This document shows positions 63,701 to 64,000 of a stretch of DNA of 64,000 nt, piece by piece. The notes below the pieces were generated by a model. The model did not search any database and was not told the DNA's origin. It saw only the letters and a program-made list of their open reading frames with translations. Both the position numbers and the translations under genes were made by a program. This stretch comes from Herpetomonas samuelpessoai (taxonomy: Eukaryota > Euglenozoa > Kinetoplastea > Trypanosomatida > Trypanosomatidae), in the NCBI GenBank assembly GCA_030849835.1, contig JASAOC010002019.1:1-64000 (forward strand). Direction: 5' to 3'. Positions within the stretch are counted from its first letter, which is position 1; each line of letters opens with the position of its first letter.

Positions 63701-64000
63701 CAGCGCGCCGTGCAGCTGGCGACGGCGGGTGGCATGGATAGTGATAGCGTCATTACAGATGCACGTGCTTCGCTGCTAGAAGACGGGCCCCTGTGGAACC
63801 CCCACCGCAACCATACCAGTGCCACTGAGACAGACTCGATCGACCATTCGCTTGTACTAGGCTCGAGCGATGAGAGGACACCCGCTAGTGGGACACTGGA
63901 CGCTGACGTAGACGCCACCCGCCTGGAGCTGCACAGCACCACCAGCGAGGATGATGAGGAGCCGGAAGCCCGCCGCCCCAGCCCCCTCGCAGCCGTTGGC
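57767..64000 (+). CDS. Giant protein with repeated PH-like domains (partial; runs off right edge; at least 2078 aa)
   Basis: The frame opens after a stop at 57734. The first ATG is at 57767, and it stays open to the window end. A PH domain lies at about 38-158 (KSVYDSHN-type entry, EWHRRYVFVEGGEICYGKAE, ETWRAWVTFVKELV). An acidic, disordered stretch follows. Four more segments repeat a strand-rich PH- or TH1-like pattern ending in a helix, at about 410-508 (RDLVVTRKHLYLFSKKK), 552-665 (ILVTDGAFYMLSDSLTKRG), 927-1048 (VACLTTEGVLILFP) and 1146-1262 (FLLVITNTAIYYCTKGGYES). From about 1350 on it is charged and helical, probably coiled coil. Such an arrangement suggests a membrane- or cytoskeleton-binding scaffold. 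I do not know a named family. A second ATG at 57878 would remove 37 Pro-rich residues. Confidence 0.82.
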   Translation, partial: MQSNSQHVTGATGPSPPTAQALRPSPLDGLPLPPSCWMWKPRSKVYDSHNQAKTSKGLFSFRSIGAKEWHRRYVFVEGGEICYGKAERHKDKIIFFSTVRGGGVEPEAEMLKEKAPREAARLGWFLQSDTKRVVFACDTEETWRAWVTFVKELVARLEVLRNAGRPRPQGSPLSPPLPHSTAKLTAPPTHTGDKGPEAESRRSSALVRQSSASTGHKDDHDDDEPTTNFVDTSLHWGSSPPDQTEASELTPAKTATAVPTVARHTVPPRPQGSKTGTTSVAGTSVRGTSNYGDEEDSEEEEVGGRPLPIAEVPFSRGGDMSDNSDNTSSGSSDDDELSSSVTSDDDDDDDDESLSDGASNEAHEDEYEAVNGERCTKLRRIAATQHSHLASRLPALAPHLAPGDNTTNVVFSAAVDKVARGDSLQPRDLVVTRKHLYLFSKKKLGGGTKSRVVAVGDITGVMESTTSAPLLAILVPSFHDLLIKFPTGATATKEELIAHLFTLHDAASFGRRFRFEWHADVGGAIRRKEDERYEPLVSAAGDLTRAATRPALYPMLRMTGDTTVLWSSIVREVRAGRPPLLSAILVTDGAFYMLSDSLTKRGRRTALCDVVAVLYERDAQSVLLQCSRRAVDENGLRQGDVLFSIQQASEFTGLLEAFRKAGRIGYGRRIKVTASRQLYSQAQLLKPKRKKSKLQSGGAAQAAGLGPLMADDTRKKHQGLADRLRSAWKAGVRQETKYLARLRTRKGGDDKGASSANDSSGDDGGDDDENDLLAAALAGTNASFVFSPEEGLSNYLLNGAQVSAALDGFGLADDQSDANGDEDGAGAFGARVGSPVSAAGMGIRFQSQYRFVEELVSDYDDALALLDAGRRDLGAAIARWDALQLSGTALMPDPSSLSGSPSQQQGKDFGKVVYSAPCQRLSTKAIASLIRLSSGDDGAHEAVFHRFGEMRVACLTTEGVLILFPTSSSPSAAQRGSRGTRSGERGEGAVELFIPWPEVDAIVRCHHGSGAVVGVMTRGSLIHDMVMNLLEDHYMTEFVNAAATCYERYGKQHAPRDRLPTADTSEEDKRLMDITGMTTVQRQAPPLLPLFAAPRPENVGRALRKLVYDPFPTVALRYTPLSAGSDRLRLAVVPDVAEPCRRFGDNTIYFSGVAWRFRSETLSKMSGVVEKDPGSAMNRRNNHLYKSFLLVITNTAIYYCTKGGYESVRRTELSKLKAVYVNESDPDTVLLMIPSEYDMYFRVAGRGKEFVARLQEAYVEWTDYGLYYPGEALGSHRLATYFVPVKYTAPIGPLGTLTKPDEFNSIQTNRSAAECREQTERWHLAYLRSALDAFVGAVSFASGESGSVCTTANGTGASQALPKWEAAKTRLANCQSRLYFGHRRAFRFGLRAELSSEMAVAQQLLARYKDMQAAAEALGEAVAATDPIGYGAAASDASVFPELAPLVAEQSRRYRRFLDMRSCLQDVLEAVDSVGTGEASEEQQEELDALFAKARAAGFDDAVLWDLRQYQAAKAQQAAMSAWLTNADHSGPLADNAATKSLLAAAACALGVQPPPTLLPNPSLAESEAAAGSSSSSAGGGPTSEAEDDTSTGEGDQAEEAYTEMAAALRRTAQEASTLGRTTLENGCARAERLLQDAGSTQGAAAEARRSLGEQLKEAQRAIGVRRRHEADCQAVKELTQAVATHRAANDWDAKSVADLLSACQQLLTALPADEPVLSGERAVLCLHRETLEGHAHRLAQAAAFAQQEESAQRQYEADLRVSSEAAHKAEVAKQRRERARKTRRQTNLLSAWSAQTAKICAGVQVALDEGDDEPVRYAVKQCVLFQRTIAEGIKAQLATTQDGDTESTEAHQRLQDEGERLRAQLNAAAERAHSFLTRKERSKGSDFPHKDKEDKETDEDAENREAAQFPEALAEIIAGRNGAALIQYIEAHEDELSTHTIAEVKSRWKAVVQRAAWERQMHHAVECARKLGSRELLQRAVQLATAGGMDSDSVITDARASLLEDGPLWNPHRNHTSATETDSIDHSLVLGSSDERTPASGTLDADVDATRLELHSTTSEDDEEPEARRPSPLAAVG

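Noticed and set aside
1-64000. tRNA, rRNA, CRISPR arrays, prokaryotic promoters, transposons and viral elements
   Set aside because: No tRNA box B-like sequence, no rRNA-like block, no spaced repeats and no reverse transcriptase, integrase or capsid-like product were recognised.

Overview
The window is from a kinetoplastid protist, almost certainly a trypanosomatid. All genes are long and intronless. They lie head-to-tail on one strand for 48 kb and then switch to the other strand. Several have a polypyrimidine tract plus AG just upstream, the signature of spliced-leader trans-splicing. Gene content and order (EIF4G3, prohibitin, U1-70K, a kinesin, DNA polymerase alpha, ERO1) match my unchecked recollection of a block on T. 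brucei chromosome 8 and L. major chromosome 16. I cannot name the species.

Layout. Positions 1-48423 are one minus-strand polycistronic unit. In transcription order it carries ERO1, DNA polymerase alpha catalytic subunit, CFAP57-like flagellar protein, a PPR protein, an SMP-domain protein resembling Mdm12, a kinesin with a PH-like domain, U1-70K, EIF4G3, prohibitin 1, a WD40 protein (possibly Ipi3/WDR18), and a short Prp31. It ends with a tandem array of three related CLU-like proteins, two of them giant. Positions 48424-52217 are a divergent strand-switch region with one doubtful small ORF. From 52218 the plus strand carries a Timeless/Tof1-like protein, a small CxxC protein, and a giant protein with PH-like repeats that runs off the right edge.

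The leftmost CLU-like gene also runs off the window. It is interrupted by a single N at 4430. The reading frame changes across that N and then stays open for 1476 codons to the edge. Comparison with the neighbouring paralogue suggests that about 43 codons are missing at the N, so this looks like an assembly gap rather than a broken gene.

The genes are not a functional operon in the bacterial sense. Trypanosomatid units are transcribed together, but expression is set after transcription. The points of greatest interest are the CLU-like array, the Mdm12-like SMP protein, the short Prp31, and a polymerase alpha that seems to lack its second C-terminal zinc module.
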